From Pseudomonas sp. GM18 (GTDB lineage: Bacteria; Pseudomonadota; Gammaproteobacteria; Pseudomonadales; Pseudomonadaceae), in the NCBI RefSeq assembly GCF_000282195.1, contig NZ_AKJT01000031.1, positions 62,001 through 126,000 on the forward strand: 64,000 nt of DNA, written 5' to 3'. The position numbers and the translations under genes were made by a program. Shown here piece by piece: positions 35,155 to 44,045 of this stretch. The notes beneath the pieces were generated by a model. It was not told the DNA's origin. It saw only the letters and a program-made list of their open reading frames with translations, and searched no databases. Numbering within the stretch: position 1 is the first letter of the stretch; every line of letters starts with the position of its first letter.

Positions 35155-36129
35155 ATGAAAAAAACCGTCCTCGCCTTCAGCCGCATCACCCCGCCGATGA
35201 TCGAACGCCTGCAACAGGATTTCGACGTGATCGTGCCAAACCCGAAAAACGGCGACATTGCCGCCCAGTTCAACGAAGCCCTGCCCCACGCCCATGGCCT
35301 GATCGGCGTCGGTCGCAAACTCGGCCGGGCGCAACTGGAGAACGCGGCCAAACTCGAAGTGGTGTCCAGCGTCTCCGTCGGCTACGACAATTACGACCTC
35401 GCCTACTTCAACGAACGCGGGATCATGCTCACCAACACCCCCGACGTGCTCACCGAAAGCACCGCCGACCTGGCCTTCGCCTTGCTCATGAGCAGCGCCC
35501 GCCGCGTCGCCGAGCTGGACGCCTGGACCAAGGCTGGCCAATGGCAAGCCACCGTCGGCGCGCCGTTGTTCGGTAGCGATGTGCATGGCAAAACCTTGGG
35601 CATCGTCGGCATGGGCAACATCGGCGCGGCCATTGCCCGTCGCGGTCGACTGGGCTTCAACATGCCGGTTATCTACAGCGGCAACAGCCGCAAGACCGAA
35701 CTGGAACAGGAACTCGGCGCGCAGTTCCGTAGCCTGGATCAACTGTTGGCCGAAGCCGATTTCGTTTGCCTGGTGGTGCCACTCAGCGAAAAAACCAAAC
35801 ATCTGATCAGCCACCGCGAACTGGCGTTGATGAAGCCGAGCGCCATTCTGGTGAACATCGCCCGCGGCCCGGTGGTGGACGAGCCGGCGCTGATCGAAGC
35901 GCTGCAAAACAACCGGATTCGTGGCGCCGGGCTGGACGTTTACGAAAAAGAACCACTGGTTGAATCACCACTATTCCAACTGAAAAACGCCGTGACTCTG
36001 CCGCACATCGGCTCGGCCACACACGAAACCCGTGAAGCCATGGCCAACCGTGCGTTGGCCAACTTGCGCAGTGCCTTGCTGGGTGAACGACCGCAGGATC
36101 TGGTGAATCCACAAGTGTGGAAAGGCTGA
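35155..36129 (+). CDS. 2-hydroxyacid dehydrogenase (GhrB-like glyoxylate/hydroxypyruvate/2-ketogluconate reductase)
   Basis: NAD(P)H-dependent D-2-hydroxyacid dehydrogenase of 324 residues. The Rossmann motif is GMGNIGAAIARR; a downstream NSRK suggests NADPH preference. The catalytic Arg is in the NIARGPVVDE signature, followed by the Glu and the His of LPHIGSAT. It belongs to the GhrB/2-ketogluconate reductase group, which reduces glyoxylate, hydroxypyruvate or 2-ketogluconate; the real substrate cannot be told. It has no cofactor-binding fusion and normal length. It is a stand-alone gene followed by a hairpin at 36136-36162. Confidence 0.9.
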   Translation: MKKTVLAFSRITPPMIERLQQDFDVIVPNPKNGDIAAQFNEALPHAHGLIGVGRKLGRAQLENAAKLEVVSSVSVGYDNYDLAYFNERGIMLTNTPDVLTESTADLAFALLMSSARRVAELDAWTKAGQWQATVGAPLFGSDVHGKTLGIVGMGNIGAAIARRGRLGFNMPVIYSGNSRKTELEQELGAQFRSLDQLLAEADFVCLVVPLSEKTKHLISHRELALMKPSAILVNIARGPVVDEPALIEALQNNRIRGAGLDVYEKEPLVESPLFQLKNAVTLPHIGSATHETREAMANRALANLRSALLGERPQDLVNPQVWKG

Positions 36130-36135
36130 TCAAAA

Positions 36136-36162
36136 CGGGCAGGTGTTTTAAACGCCTGCCCG
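36136..36162. terminator. Hairpin terminator-like structure between convergent genes
   Basis: CGGGCAGGTGTTT and AAACGCCTGCCCG form a stem with one G-U pair. On the minus strand it is followed by TTTTG, so it may end transcription of the EamA gene. On the plus strand the T-tract is lacking. Confidence 0.55.
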
Positions 36163-36253
36163 CTCTCGGCATATTGTCGACTTCATATTGCCGCTGTTGA
36201 TTGATATCGCTATCAGAATCGAGCGCTGAGTTGTTCAACGCTCGATCAAAACA

Positions 36254-37156
36254 TCAGGCCAACTTGCCGCTTCCCTGCACCATCGGTGCCTTGGGTTTAC
36301 GAAACACCAGCACGTTGCCCAACATCACCAACACCAACCCCACCAGTGCCGGCGCTGTCCATTGATAACCCTCGGCAAACGCCGACACATTCAGCGCCAC
36401 CACCGGGAACAACACAGTGCAGTACGCCGCCCGCTCCGGCCCCATGCGGCCCACCAGCGTCAGGTAGGCGGTGAAGCCGATCACCGAGCCCGGTATCACC
36501 AGATACAGCAACGAGCCGATGTAACGGGCGTTCCATTCCATGTCGAACGGGATACCTTTGACCAGGCACCACACCGACAACATCGCCGCGCCGTAAGCCA
36601 TGCCCCAGGCGTTGGTGGTCAGGGGTTTGAGGCCGGCCTTCTGTTGCAGGCTCGAGAGCATGTTGCCCGCCGAGAAGCACAAGGTTCCGAGCAACGCCAG
36701 AGCCAACCCGAGCAAGGTTTGCGGGCTGGCGGTATGACCGGCCAGCTCCGGCCAGAACAACAAACCAAGGCCGAGCAAGCCCAACGCGCCGCCCATCAGC
36801 ACGTTGCGGGCGATTTTCTGGCCGAAGAACACCCGCGCATTGAAGGCGTTCCACAGGGTGGCGGTGGAAAACACCACGGCGACCAGACCGCTGGGGATCC
36901 ATTGGCTGGCGGTGAGGAAGCACATGAAATTGATGCAGAACAGGCACAGCCCCTGCGCCAGGCAAATCAGATGACCGCGACGGTTCATCACTTGCAGACG
37001 CCGGCTAAGCAACAACATCACGAACAGCACCAGCGCGGCGAGGCCGAAGCGATAGACGATCGACACCGGAATCGCCACCACGCCCAATTGCCATTTCAAG
37101 GCTATCCAGGTGGTGCCCCAGATCAACACGGTCAGCAGGTATAACGAGAGGTTCAT
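36254..37156 (-). CDS. EamA/DMT-family transporter
   Basis: A 300-residue inner-membrane protein with ten predicted helices arranged as two EamA repeats: the first begins NLSLYLLTVLIWGTTW, the second near residue 150. This is the drug/metabolite transporter superfamily (RhaT/YedA-like), usually exporting amino acids or other small metabolites; the substrate is unknown. The start at 37156 follows AGGAGCC on the minus strand. A much longer open frame extends upstream but is not supported. It is divergent from an AraC regulator 138 bases away, which probably controls it. Confidence 0.9.
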   Translation of the reverse strand: MNLSLYLLTVLIWGTTWIALKWQLGVVAIPVSIVYRFGLAALVLFVMLLLSRRLQVMNRRGHLICLAQGLCLFCINFMCFLTASQWIPSGLVAVVFSTATLWNAFNARVFFGQKIARNVLMGGALGLLGLGLLFWPELAGHTASPQTLLGLALALLGTLCFSAGNMLSSLQQKAGLKPLTTNAWGMAYGAAMLSVWCLVKGIPFDMEWNARYIGSLLYLVIPGSVIGFTAYLTLVGRMGPERAAYCTVLFPVVALNVSAFAEGYQWTAPALVGLVLVMLGNVLVFRKPKAPMVQGSGKLA

Positions 37157-37294
37157 GGTGAAGGCTCCTGAATAGGCCTTCAGTGTCCGGCGTGACAGCC
37201 TTTTGCACTTGCATAAACTTGCGCTTTTGTCGGTCGGCAGGCTGGCAGGCCAGCGTCTACGGAGTAGGATGCAAGGCGTTGGAGAGAACCGATC

Positions 37295-38170
37295 ATGGCC
37301 GCACTGGAAACCCTGCAAGTCTTTCAAGCCCTCAACCGCTCGCCCAATGCTCGCCTGGAGCACAGCGCCGAGCTCGGTGACGGCATGGCTGCGGCTTTGT
37401 GGAGCAACCACCATGACGCCCAGGACTACGAAGCGCCGAGCCATCACACTTTGTCGTGCTACATCGCCGGCGGCACCGGCACCTTTCGCCGCGACCAGCC
37501 CGGCACCAAGGGCGGCCCGGACAAGCTGTGCATTCTGCCGGCCGACCATCAGTCAGGCTGGGTGATCAACGGCGACATTCGCCTGGCCCACCTGTATTTC
37601 AGCCCCGAACAATTTGCCCTTGGCTGCGTCACGCTGCTGGATCGCGAGCCACGGGAATTGCAGTTGCGCGAGCGCACGTTCCTCGAAGACCCGCAGCAAG
37701 CCCGGCACTTTCGGCAGTTGATCACCCTCAATTGGGACGAACCGGGTGAACGCCTGCTCACCAGCAGCCTGGCCCACGAGATGCTCAGCCATGCCTTGCT
37801 CAGCCAGGTTGGTGTGCGTCAGGGCTTGCGCCTCAAGGGTGGATTGGCGGCGCATCAGCGGCGGCAGTTGGTGGAGTTCATCGACAGTCAGTTGGCGGAG
37901 GCGATCAGCCTTGGGCAATTGGCGAGCTTGTGCGCGCTGTCGGAATATCATTTTGCGCGGATGTTTCGTGTGAGCTTCGGCTTGCCGCCGCATCAGTATG
38001 TGTTGGCCCGAAGATTGAGTCGCGCGCGGGAGTTGTTGCGCGCAACGTCGCAGCCGTTGGGGGAGATTGCGCTGGCGTGCGGGTTTGCCAGTGCGAGCCA
38101 TTTCACCAACCGGTTTCGCCAGGCGTTGGGCGGCACGCCCGGCGAGTATCGGCAGGCGTTTTTTCGTTAG
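37295..38170 (+). CDS. AraC-family transcriptional regulator
   Basis: A 291-residue regulator with an N-terminal cupin-like sensor (about 1-170) and a C-terminal double helix-turn-helix. The second helix-turn-helix is clear in LGEIALACGFASASHFTNRFRQALGGTPGEYRQAF. The first is in SLGQLASLCALSEYHFARMFRVSFGLPPHQY. Divergent orientation from the EamA transporter suggests it regulates that gene. The ATG at 37295 follows GGAGAG. Nearly the whole gene has an antisense open frame, which is a GC-codon artefact. Confidence 0.9.
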   Translation: MAALETLQVFQALNRSPNARLEHSAELGDGMAAALWSNHHDAQDYEAPSHHTLSCYIAGGTGTFRRDQPGTKGGPDKLCILPADHQSGWVINGDIRLAHLYFSPEQFALGCVTLLDREPRELQLRERTFLEDPQQARHFRQLITLNWDEPGERLLTSSLAHEMLSHALLSQVGVRQGLRLKGGLAAHQRRQLVEFIDSQLAEAISLGQLASLCALSEYHFARMFRVSFGLPPHQYVLARRLSRARELLRATSQPLGEIALACGFASASHFTNRFRQALGGTPGEYRQAFFR

Positions 38171-38216
38171 CTCCACAGCTCTGCGGTGGCTGGGTGGCCG
38201 TCTTCGCGGGCTGTCG

Positions 38217-40646
38217 TTAAAACTCCAATGTGCTGGACAACGAGATCTGTCGCGAATCCCCCATCGACACAAAGAACCGGCTCGCCGCCGACGTGTAATA
38301 GGTGCGGTCAAACAGGTTCTTCACGTTGAGCTGGAACTTGACCTTCTGCCCTTCGACCTTGGTGTCATAGGTGGCAAACGCATCGGCCACGGTGTAGCTC
38401 GGCAGGTCGAAATCGTTCACCGCGTTACCCGCTCGCTCACCGACATAACGCGCCCCCGCGCCAACCCGCAACTGATCGCCACCGACAATGGTGCCGAAGT
38501 CGTAGACCGCCGACAGCGAGCCGGTGTTCCGGGCGACGTTTTGCAGGCGCTTGCCTTTGTAGTCCGGGTCTTCGGTGACTTCGGCATCGGTGTAGGCATA
38601 GCTGCCGATCATGCTCCAGCGGTCGCTGAGCTGCCCGGTCATGTCCACTTCCAGACCACGGGAACGCACTTCGCCGGCGGCGCTGTAGATCGTGGTCGGG
38701 CCTTCAGAGTTGGCGACCAGGACGTTGCGCTTCTTGATGTCGAACAGTGCAATGTTGCCGGTGATACGACCCGGCATGTCGAGCTTGGCGCCGATCTCCC
38801 AGGACTTGGCTTCTTCCGGTGCCACGCTGCCGTCGAGCACGGTGCTGCTGCCGCTCAGCGGCGCGATGGTCGAGTTGGGTTTGAAGGATTCGGTGTAGCT
38901 GCCGTAGAACGACAACGCGTCGGTGTAGCGGTACACCAGGCCGGCGCGCGGTACCCACTTCTGGCCGTTGCTGTCGGTATTGGCCTTGAACGGCACGCCT
39001 TTGCCGGCGTACTGGTCGTACGCCTGGAAACGCCCGCCGGCCACCAGAATCCACTGGTCATTAAGGTGGATCGAGTCCTGCAGGAATATCGAATCGCTGC
39101 GCAGCTCATCGGTCTGGGCGCTGTCGGCCGCGCTGACGGTGGTGCCCGCCACTTCGCGGCCATACACCGGGTTGACGTAGCTGAAGGTGGTCAGGCTTTT
39201 CTGGCGGATCAGGTCTTGGCGGTAGATCTTGCGGTACTCGTCATCGACGCCGAACACCAGGTCATGCTGCATGCCCAGTACATTGACCTTGCCTTCGAGG
39301 CTGGCGGTGGTGAAACGGTCGGTGCTGATGGCGTTCTGCGTGCCGTCCATGCTGCGGGTCAACGTGCCTTTCTTGGTGTCGATGGCGGTGATGCGCACCT
39401 GGCTGGCGTCGTAGGTTTCGCGGTTCCAGCTGTAGCCGAAGTGGGCTTTCCAGTTGTCGTTGAGCTCGTGATCGGCCTCGAAGTGATACAGGTCCGAGCG
39501 GCCTTCCATGTTGTTGAACGGCTCGTCGAGACGCTCATTGCGCGAGATGTCCAACGGGTGGTTGGTGCGCGGATCGATCACGGTGCCACGGTCGAACGGG
39601 GTCAGGAATTCCCGGTGTTCATAGGAGAACAGCAGCTTGGTGCTTTCACCGAACCAGGCCAGCGACGGCGCTACCAGCGTCTCGCGATGGGTGCCGAAGT
39701 TGCGCCAGTAATCTTCGTCTTCGTGGTCCAGCACCATGCGGTACGCCAGCCCGGAATCGCCGAGGGCGCCGGTGCTGTCGAGGCTGCCGCCGCTGCCGTT
39801 CTTGCCGTCGCCATAGGTCGAGCCGCGCAGGGTCAGCGCGTTGTACTGCTCAAGCTCGGGCTTCTTGCTGACCATGTTGACCACGCCGCCCGGGTCCTGA
39901 ATGCCGTAGAGCAAGGATGCCGGGCCTTTGAGTACTTCGACCCGGTCGACCGTGGCATTCAGGCCACGGCCCTGGATCACCGGCATGCCGTCGCGCATGA
40001 TCGAGCCGTTACGGTTGTCGCCGAAACCGCGGGTCATCACCGAATCCTGGGTGCTTGCCAGTGTGTTGCCCTGGGTGATGCCGCTGACGTTGGCCAGGGC
40101 GTCATCCAGATTGCGTGGCGCCTGATCGCGAATGACCTGGGCCGGGATCACGTTGACGGTCTGCGGGATTTCCTGGAGCAAGGCCGACGAGCGCATCACC
40201 GAACTGGTGGGCGGCGGCTGATAACTCATGGGTTGTTGCGCCACCGAGGTGATGGTGGTGGCGCCCAGGTTCAACGTGCCCTCGGTGGGCACAGGCTCCA
40301 GCGCCAGGGTCTGGGCATCGGTGCGGCGGAAGGTGAAGCCCGAACCGCTGAGCAAACGCTGCATCGCCTGTTCGGCGCTCATCTGCCCGCTGACCGCTGG
40401 AGCGGTAATGCCGTAAGGCGCTTCGTCGGTGTAGACCACGCTGATGCCGGTGATGCGGCTGAAGTCGCTCAGGGCCTGGGGCAGCGGTTTGGCGGCCATT
40501 GCAAAGCTGAACTGCGTGCGTTGCTGGGTACTGCTGGCTTCAGCCGCCCATGCCACGCTCAACGGCAGCAACGCCAACGCTGAAAAGCTTAATGCAGATG
40601 CACCGAACCATTGTTTGACCGAACCCGATTTTGCCCTGGACTTCAT
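38217..40646 (-). CDS. TonB-dependent siderophore receptor with N-terminal signalling domain
   Basis: Outer-membrane transducer of 809 residues: signal peptide (to about SVAWA), STN/secretin-like signalling domain (about 48-115, LPQALSDFSRITGISVVY and MQRLLSGSGFTFRR), plug domain with VEVLKGPASLLYGIQDPGGVVN, and a 22-strand barrel ending in ...SSTLEF. This is the siderophore receptor group that includes hydroxamate receptors of the FoxA/FiuA type; the ligand is not certain. The STN domain passes the signal to the FecR-like anti-sigma encoded 128 bases upstream, forming a cell-surface signalling set with the sigma factor gene. Confidence 0.93.
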   Translation of the reverse strand: MKSRAKSGSVKQWFGASALSFSALALLPLSVAWAAEASSTQQRTQFSFAMAAKPLPQALSDFSRITGISVVYTDEAPYGITAPAVSGQMSAEQAMQRLLSGSGFTFRRTDAQTLALEPVPTEGTLNLGATTITSVAQQPMSYQPPPTSSVMRSSALLQEIPQTVNVIPAQVIRDQAPRNLDDALANVSGITQGNTLASTQDSVMTRGFGDNRNGSIMRDGMPVIQGRGLNATVDRVEVLKGPASLLYGIQDPGGVVNMVSKKPELEQYNALTLRGSTYGDGKNGSGGSLDSTGALGDSGLAYRMVLDHEDEDYWRNFGTHRETLVAPSLAWFGESTKLLFSYEHREFLTPFDRGTVIDPRTNHPLDISRNERLDEPFNNMEGRSDLYHFEADHELNDNWKAHFGYSWNRETYDASQVRITAIDTKKGTLTRSMDGTQNAISTDRFTTASLEGKVNVLGMQHDLVFGVDDEYRKIYRQDLIRQKSLTTFSYVNPVYGREVAGTTVSAADSAQTDELRSDSIFLQDSIHLNDQWILVAGGRFQAYDQYAGKGVPFKANTDSNGQKWVPRAGLVYRYTDALSFYGSYTESFKPNSTIAPLSGSSTVLDGSVAPEEAKSWEIGAKLDMPGRITGNIALFDIKKRNVLVANSEGPTTIYSAAGEVRSRGLEVDMTGQLSDRWSMIGSYAYTDAEVTEDPDYKGKRLQNVARNTGSLSAVYDFGTIVGGDQLRVGAGARYVGERAGNAVNDFDLPSYTVADAFATYDTKVEGQKVKFQLNVKNLFDRTYYTSAASRFFVSMGDSRQISLSSTLEF

Positions 40647-40774
40647 TGCTCATGACCTGTGTAGAACGACTACGGATGCGAATGACTCGCAGTTTCAGTC
40701 ACTACACGGATGGCGATCGGGTTTACCTCACCAGAAAGTTGAAAATATTTGCAGAAGCTCAAAATATCGCAGCC

Positions 40775-41764
40775 TCAACGCAAAATAATCAAATGCCCCA
40801 AAACATGATGCTGCTCAAACCCCATCACGCCCTGCAAAGAACTCAACACCGCCTGCGGATCCTGGCTCGGAAAACTGCCACTGACCCGCCGCGCCGCCAG
40901 TTCCTCATTGAGCACCACAATGCGCCCGGGGTAATAACGCCGAAGGTCCTGCACCACATCGGCCAGCGTCGCCTTGTAGTAATTGAGCCAGCCCTGACGC
41001 CAGGCCAACTGCGCTTCGCTGTCGACAGCGTGGAGTTTGTCCGCCGAGCCGTCGGCATAGGCCATTTGCTGGCCGGCGCTCAGAATTTGCCGCGCGGCAT
41101 TTTTGTCCGCTGTCACTGCAACCCGCCCGGATAACACCGTGACCTGCGCGCCATGGGGTTGCAGACGCACTTCAAACTGCGTGCCCAACACCCGCGCCTC
41201 GCCCTTTTCCGCTCCCACCACAAACGGTTCGCCGGTGTGCGTCACGCTGAAAAATCCGGCACCACGACGCAGCTGGACGTGCCGCTCACCGCGACTGAAA
41301 TCCACCGCAATTGCGCTGTCGGCATCCAGCGTCACTTGCGACTGATCCGCCAGTGTCACGGTACGAATTTCCCCTGGCGCCGACACATAGTCCGCACCCA
41401 GATCATCGACCCAGCGCGACGGCTGCCAACCAGCGCCGAGGCCGATCATCAACACCAGACATGCCGCCATGGCCAATGCGCCAGACCAACGCCGGACGCG
41501 GGCCCCGCGCGCACGATTCATCGCATTGAGGTAGCCCTGCAAGGCCAAAGCCTCTTCGTCGGCCAGGGTCCGCGCCGGTACTTCGCTCAACTCCCACACC
41601 ACTTGCGCCTGGGCATAGGCCTCGGCGTGGGCGGGATCAGCCTGCAACCAGCGACTGAACGTGAGCTGATCGCCGCTGCCGGGCTGGTCGTGCAACAGAC
41701 TCAGCCAGGCGAAAGCGGCCTGCTCCTGAGCAGGTGTCGGCGTGATGCGTTCGGTGTGGTTCAC
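40775..41764 (-). CDS. FecR-family anti-sigma/sigma regulator
   Basis: A 329-residue inner-membrane regulator. The N-terminal DUF4880 domain (QEQAAFAWLSLLHDQPGSGDQLTFSRWLQADPAHAEAYAQA) holds the sigma factor. A single membrane helix (about 88-106) leads to the periplasmic FecR domain (EIRTVTLADQSQVTLDADSAI, VLGTQFEVR) and the C-terminal STN-like part that contacts the receptor. The start is GTG at 41764, overlapping the sigma stop as GTGA. The longer frame upstream is an artefact. Confidence 0.9.
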   Translation of the reverse strand: MNHTERITPTPAQEQAAFAWLSLLHDQPGSGDQLTFSRWLQADPAHAEAYAQAQVVWELSEVPARTLADEEALALQGYLNAMNRARGARVRRWSGALAMAACLVLMIGLGAGWQPSRWVDDLGADYVSAPGEIRTVTLADQSQVTLDADSAIAVDFSRGERHVQLRRGAGFFSVTHTGEPFVVGAEKGEARVLGTQFEVRLQPHGAQVTVLSGRVAVTADKNAARQILSAGQQMAYADGSADKLHAVDSEAQLAWRQGWLNYYKATLADVVQDLRRYYPGRIVVLNEELAARRVSGSFPSQDPQAVLSSLQGVMGFEQHHVLGHLIILR

Positions 41765-42333
41765 GGTGCGTTCCCTGGCGTGCGCGGTTCGGGTTCCCGC
41801 AGGCTGGCCTTGCAAGCCTCGAGGGCGCGCATCATATGTTTTTCCACCGCGCTTTGGGACAGGCCCATGGCCTTGGCGATTTCGGCGTACTTGCGGCCAT
41901 GGATGCGGTTGAGCAGAAAGATCTGCCGCGTGCGCTCGGGCAATGCGCGCAAGGCCGCTTCGACGTGACGCAAATCGTTGCCTGCCTCCAGTGCCGCTTG
42001 TGGCTCACAGCCCTGGCTGTCCGGTTGCTCCGGCATCCAGCCTTCGTTAACCCGCACCCGCGCGCCTTCACTGCGCAAATGGTCGATGGCGATGTTGCCG
42101 GCGCAACGCAGCAGATACGTGCTGAGCTCTTCGACCTGCACCAGCGGCCGACGCCAGAAACGCAGGAACAAATCCTGCACCAGATCCGCCGCCGTCGCCC
42201 GACAGCCAACACGACGGCTCACCAGCGCTTCCATTTGCGAACGCTGGGACAAAAACACCTGAAGAAAATGCGCACGGGCACCACGATGTTCATCGTGCTC
42301 GGCGTCATGGGTTTCGGGGGGGCGGGTGATCAT
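41761..42333 (-). CDS. FecI-like ECF sigma factor
   Basis: ECF sigma factor of the iron-starvation group, 190 residues from ATG 42333. Region 2 is seen in DLVQDLFLRFWRRPLVQVEELSTYLLRCAGNIAIDHLR. Region 4 is seen in LPERTRQIFLLNRIHGRKYAEIAKAMGLSQSAVEKHMMRAL. It would direct transcription of the receptor gene after signalling through FecR. The upstream ribosome site is weak, so the exact start is uncertain; the frame stays open to 42381. A Fur-box-like site lies about 60-80 bases upstream. Confidence 0.9.
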   Translation of the reverse strand: MITRPPETHDAEHDEHRGARAHFLQVFLSQRSQMEALVSRRVGCRATAADLVQDLFLRFWRRPLVQVEELSTYLLRCAGNIAIDHLRSEGARVRVNEGWMPEQPDSQGCEPQAALEAGNDLRHVEAALRALPERTRQIFLLNRIHGRKYAEIAKAMGLSQSAVEKHMMRALEACKASLREPEPRTPGNAP

Positions 42334-42392
42334 CGGGTCAGAGCAAACCGGGTACGGCCTCGTGAATGTCACAAGACCCACAAGCCGGCAAT

Positions 42393-42411
42393 ATTAATGA
42401 TAAATATTCTC
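42393..42411. promoter_or_regulatory. Fur-box-like operator between divergent sigma genes
   Basis: ATTAATGATAAATATTCTC agrees with the 19-base Fur consensus (GATAATGATAATCATTATC) at 14 positions by direct comparison. It lies 60 bases upstream of the minus-strand sigma gene, in line with iron repression of both modules. Confidence 0.65.
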
Positions 42412-42482
42412 ATACGCAAAGGAGGCGATGAGATATCGGCCAAGCGCCGATTGCCGGATGCAGGCCCGCGCCACTACAATGC

Positions 42483-42497
42483 GAACAATTCTTGTTC
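42483..42497. promoter_or_regulatory. Palindromic operator upstream of fecI
   Basis: GAACAA-TTC-TTGTTC is a perfect inverted repeat 35 bases before the fecI start. It may be a second Fur-type site, or an operator of another regulator. It fits less well to the Fur consensus than the site at 42393. Confidence 0.4.
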
Positions 42498-42531
42498 TCT
42501 AACGTATCAATATGCGTCCGGAGCGGTTCCG

Positions 42532-43020
42532 TTGTCCTCAGCCACTACCGTCGAAGTCCTTTATCACGCCCATCACAACTGGCTCACCGGTTGGCTGCGG
42601 CGCAAACTCGGCTGCCCTGACAGCGCCGCGGATCTGGCTCAAGACACGTTCATGCGAGTGCTGACGGCACGGGAAACACCGCAAATCATCGAACCACGGG
42701 CCTTCCTCACCACCATCGCCAAGCGCGTGCTGTTCAATCATTACCGCCGCCAGGACCTGGAACGCGCCTACCTCGATGCGCTGGCGCAGATGCCGGAAAT
42801 CGTCGCGCCTTCGGAGGAAAACCGGGCGATCATCCTGCAAACCCTGATGGAACTCGACCAGTTGCTCGACGGTTTGCCGCGCCTGGTCAAACGCGCCTTT
42901 TTGCTGGCTCAGATTGATGGTTTGACGTACCCGCAGATTGCCGTCGAACTGGGCATTTCCATCGCCACGGTCAAACGGCACCTGAACAAAGCGGCGATGC
43001 GCTGCTACTTCGCGCTATGA
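42532..43020 (+). CDS. fecI: ECF sigma factor FecI
   Basis: ECF sigma factor of 162 residues for the ferric-citrate receptor. Region 2 is LAQDTFMRVLTAR..PRAFLTTIAKRVLFNHYRRQ. Region 4 is LPRLVKRAFLLAQIDGLTYPQIAVELGISIATVKRHLNKA. The start is taken as TTG at 42532, because a GGAG site lies 8 bases before it and no ATG in frame gives a sensible N-terminus. The frame is open far upstream on the coding-rich strand, which is an artefact. It overlaps fecR by 4 bases. Order and similarity of the following genes to the fec system support the name. Confidence 0.9.
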   Translation: MSSATTVEVLYHAHHNWLTGWLRRKLGCPDSAADLAQDTFMRVLTARETPQIIEPRAFLTTIAKRVLFNHYRRQDLERAYLDALAQMPEIVAPSEENRAIILQTLMELDQLLDGLPRLVKRAFLLAQIDGLTYPQIAVELGISIATVKRHLNKAAMRCYFAL

Positions 43021-43955
43021 ACAGCCCTGGGGATTTTCCCTCTCAAGTTGCCGAGCAGGCCGTGTACTGGCTGATGGAAATCCAGCAAGGTCCGTTGAGC
43101 CCGCGCCAGCAAATCGCCTGGCAGCAATGGCTCGACGCCCATGGCGAACATCGACGGGCCTGGGAACACATTCAGCGGGTCAATCAACGCTTGCGCGGTT
43201 TGTCTTCACCGCTGGCCCACGCCGCCCTTAACGCACCGACATCCGGCAGCCGTCGTCAGGCGTTGAAGCTGTTGCTGATTCTCGGCGCGGGGTCGGCGGT
43301 CACTTGGGGCATGCGTGAGCACAATCCGTTGACGCCGTTGCTGGCCGACTTCCGCAGCCCCATTGGCCAGCGACGCAAAGTACCGCTCGGCGATGGCAGT
43401 CAATTGCAACTCAACACCGCCAGTGCTGCCGATGTGCGAGTCGAAGGCCAGCAACGGCTGATCCGCCTGCTCGAAGGCGAGATGCTGCTGACCGCCACCC
43501 AGGCGTTTCAGGTACAGACCGCGCAAGGCCTGTTGAAAACCCAGGGTGGGCGACTGAACGTGCGGCAGTTTGCCGATCGCACTCACGTGGCGGTGTTCGA
43601 AGGCCGCGTCGAATTGACACCTGATAACGGCGCATCTCTGCTGCTGCAAACCGCCCGGCAGTTGAGCTTCGGCGCACGCGGTATCGGCACTCCCCTGCCA
43701 CTGGATGCCAACAGCGGCGCCTGGGCCGATGGCATGCTGGTGGCCGCGCACATGCGCCTGGGGGACTTCCTCGACGAACTCGGCCGCTATCGCCGCGGGC
43801 AACTCAATTGCGCGGCGAACGCTGCCGATCTGCTGATCTCCGGGACTTATCCACTGGACGACAGCGAGCGGATTCTTGATCTGCTGGAAATCAGTTTGCC
43901 GGTGAAGGTGAAGCGGTTTACGCGCTATTGGGTGACGGTCGAAGCGAGGGTCTAA
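43017..43955 (+). CDS. fecR: FecR anti-sigma/sigma regulator
   Basis: A 312-residue regulator with the N-terminal DUF4880 sigma-binding domain (AEQAVYWLMEIQQGPLSPRQQIAWQQWLDAHGEHRRAWEHI), one membrane helix (about 84-100) and a periplasmic FecR domain (GQRRKVPLGDGSQLQLNTASAADV). It also has a C-terminal domain that meets the FecA signalling domain. It overlaps fecI by 4 bases (ATGA). It would activate FecI when FecA binds ferric citrate. Confidence 0.92.
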   Translation: MNSPGDFPSQVAEQAVYWLMEIQQGPLSPRQQIAWQQWLDAHGEHRRAWEHIQRVNQRLRGLSSPLAHAALNAPTSGSRRQALKLLLILGAGSAVTWGMREHNPLTPLLADFRSPIGQRRKVPLGDGSQLQLNTASAADVRVEGQQRLIRLLEGEMLLTATQAFQVQTAQGLLKTQGGRLNVRQFADRTHVAVFEGRVELTPDNGASLLLQTARQLSFGARGIGTPLPLDANSGAWADGMLVAAHMRLGDFLDELGRYRRGQLNCAANAADLLISGTYPLDDSERILDLLEISLPVKVKRFTRYWVTVEARV

Positions 43956-44045
43956 AAGCAAGATCAAAAAAATGAGCCGTTTTTCAGATCTGGCGTGACA
44001 GAGAAGGAAAGCCCCCTTGATTCAACCTTCTCAGGATCGCCCTCC

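Noticed and set aside
36254..37549. Extended N-terminus of the EamA transporter
   Set aside because: The extra 131 residues overlap the promoter and the start of the divergent AraC gene and lack family similarity; ATG 37156 has AGGAG and the usual first helix.
38067..40583. 838-codon open frame on the plus strand
   Set aside because: It lies antisense to the TonB-receptor gene, has no domain features and arises from GC-rich codon bias; the receptor frame has clear motifs.
41836..42531. Extended N-terminus of FecI
   Set aside because: The frame runs antisense through the other sigma gene; TTG 42532 with GGAG gives a normal FecI length.
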